Assembly (NCBI GenBank): GCA_002964805.2
Contig: PUDQ02000113.1
Span: forward strand, 186,001 to 250,000
Source of the DNA: Trametes villosa
Taxonomy: Eukaryota; Basidiomycota; Agaricomycetes; Polyporales; Polyporaceae
DNA length: 64,000 nucleotides
Direction of reading: 5' to 3'
The translations under genes were made by a program, and so were the position numbers. This document shows positions 63,001 through 64,000 of the stretch, in pieces (within the stretch, counting starts at the first letter, position 1; the number at the start of each line of letters is the position of its first letter). A model generated the notes under the pieces. It saw nothing but the letters and a program-made list of their open reading frames with translations, made no database searches and had not been told where the DNA came from.

Positions 63001-64000
63001 TGCAGCCATCCGGCTCCAGGCCTAAACCTGCCCGACCAACGATCAGACCTCCGTCTAACATAGGCGGCGGCCTACAGGTCGATGCAGATGGCTGGTACTC
63101 TGCAGCTTCCCCTCAGCTGAGCGCGTCCTCAGCCAGGCCCCCATCTAGTACCTCGAGTCTCCGGCCATCATCCAGCGCTCCTCTCCGACCTCCTTCTAGC
63201 GCATCAACGCGTCCGCCATCCAGTGCGGGCATCCGATCGTCTAACAGCGCACCTCTATCTAGTGCTTCTGCACGGCCGCCATCCAGCGCGTCTCTCCGGC
63301 CTCCATCTAGTGCATCTATACGGCCCACCTCGAGTGCTTCTGTACGGCGACCTATCTCGCGCTTCTCGCACCGCGTCCCTGCTCGGCAGGCGTCTCGTCT
63401 GATCCCTCTGTGCGAATCCTTGGTGTCTCAGCTCACGAACATCACACCTGCTGTAGACCCTGACGACTACCAAGCTGCCGTGGAGTATGTTGCAAAGAAC
63501 TTGGATTCGACTGTGCGGCCTTCTGGGAGTACTGACTTCGCTACTATTGACAAGGCGATGAGAGGGTACATTCAATGAAGCTTGTACTTGTTCCCCCGCT
63601 GATTGACTCTAGTTACTCCCGGAAGGCACGCATCAACTCGTTCGATGTACTAGGCGACGCTCTCGACAGAGTGTACTCCAAGTTGAAAACGCACGCGAAG
63701 GCCAATGATGACTTGGATGCGAGCATACTAGTACGAGTCTTCGTGCTGCCTTTAGAGGTGTTGATTTGAACACCAGTGCCGCTGTAGCTCTCCCGCCTCC
63801 CTGATCACCTGAAGTTTCTTGTGAGTTGATCGTGATACAAGCCCAGGCTGCAGTTTCGTATTCACGCTGTTCCGCACAGACGATACTCTCAAATCCTCCC
63901 AACCCGACAACGCTCGCAAACGCCGAACAGATTCTGGATAAATTGGACAATCCTGAGCGTGCCAAGCCTACACTGACCTGGAAGGATATCCTCGCTGAAG
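63001..64000 (+). CDS. Unknown protein with RPPSSASx repeats, possibly a gamma-tubulin complex component; 3' end outside window
   Basis: The start MQPSGSRPKPARPTIRPPSN is at 63001. Residues 40-120 are about nine degenerate copies of the 8-residue unit Arg-Pro-Pro-Ser-Ser-Ala-Ser-X. Then a helical part: RQASRLIPLCESLVSQLTNI, DPDDYQAAVEYVAKNLDST and TIDKAMRGYIQ, and after introns KARINSFDVLGDALDRVYSK, LPDHLKFL and PTTLANAEQILDKLDNPERA, up to LTWKDILAE at the window end. The order of a helical N-terminus with a conserved W-K-D-I-L motif reminds me of GCP5/GCP6-type Spc97/Spc98 proteins, but the diagnostic Grip domains would lie beyond base 64000. Name is a guess. Confidence 0.4.
63125..63350 (+). 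repeat. Intragenic 24-bp coding minisatellite
   Basis: About nine imperfect 24-base units encode RPPSSASL, RPPSSASI, RPTSSASV and variants. The frame is kept throughout. Confidence 0.7.

Noticed and set aside
1..64000. CRISPR arrays, bacterial operons, prophage or secondary-metabolite core enzymes
   Set aside because: None seen: the sequence is eukaryotic nuclear DNA with spliced genes, and no polyketide synthase, peptide synthetase or terpene cyclase motif was found.

Overview
The window looks like nuclear DNA of a filamentous basidiomycete, probably an Agaricomycete. It is GC-rich and gene-dense on both strands. Almost every gene is broken by GT-AG introns of about 45-70 bases. The proteins match fungal families (VTC1, KEX1, SPC19, MGM101, KHA1, SWC4, a gephyrin-type cnxE), and there is a TATA-driven U2 snRNA gene plus basidiomycete-style F-box/LRR and single-pass membrane proteins. 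Exon borders were placed by eye from splice signals and family alignment remembered from knowledge; spans are start codon to stop codon and include introns.

Left third (1-25.4 kb), mostly conserved housekeeping genes in their usual single copies: a partial RING protein, an intron-containing tRNA-His, tRNase Z, THO complex subunit THOC7, vacuolar VTC1, complex I subunit NDUFA8, a small unknown with a three-base first exon, complex I assembly factor NDUFAF3, SWR1/NuA4 subunit SWC4, lipoate ligase, complex I subunit NDUFA1, an LRR-like protein, U2 snRNA, a REEP/HVA22-type membrane protein, splicing factor BUD31, K+/H+ antiporter KHA1, and two neighbouring unknown proteins each with a C-terminal membrane anchor.

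Middle (26.6-51.3 kb), a duplication-rich segment: amidohydrolase and glycerophosphodiester phosphodiesterase genes occur in the alternating order amidohydrolase 1, GDPD 1, amidohydrolase 2, GDPD 2. Between the first pair sit SLC1, a coiled-coil protein, a NOL11/Utp8-like ribosome-biogenesis protein and a low-complexity protein. Between the later copies sit a 1.3 kb element with a perfect 27-bp terminal inverted repeat and 6-bp target duplication, an F-box gene with a broken copy beside it, and a tandem pair of single-pass membrane proteins.

Right part (52.7-64 kb), conserved again: a gephyrin-like molybdenum cofactor enzyme with a histidine-rich linker, DASH kinetochore subunit SPC19, the Golgi protease KEX1, a thioredoxin-like membrane protein, mitochondrial recombination protein MGM101, and the start of a protein with an 8-residue Arg-Pro-Pro-Ser-Ser repeat.

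Several genes share pathways without forming operons. NDUFA8, NDUFAF3 and NDUFA1 serve mitochondrial complex I. tRNase Z and tRNA-His belong to tRNA maturation. U2, BUD31 and THOC7 act in splicing and mRNA export. I found no convincing wholly new multi-gene system; the most unusual features are the interleaved duplications, the inverted-repeat element and the divergent tandem membrane-protein pair.
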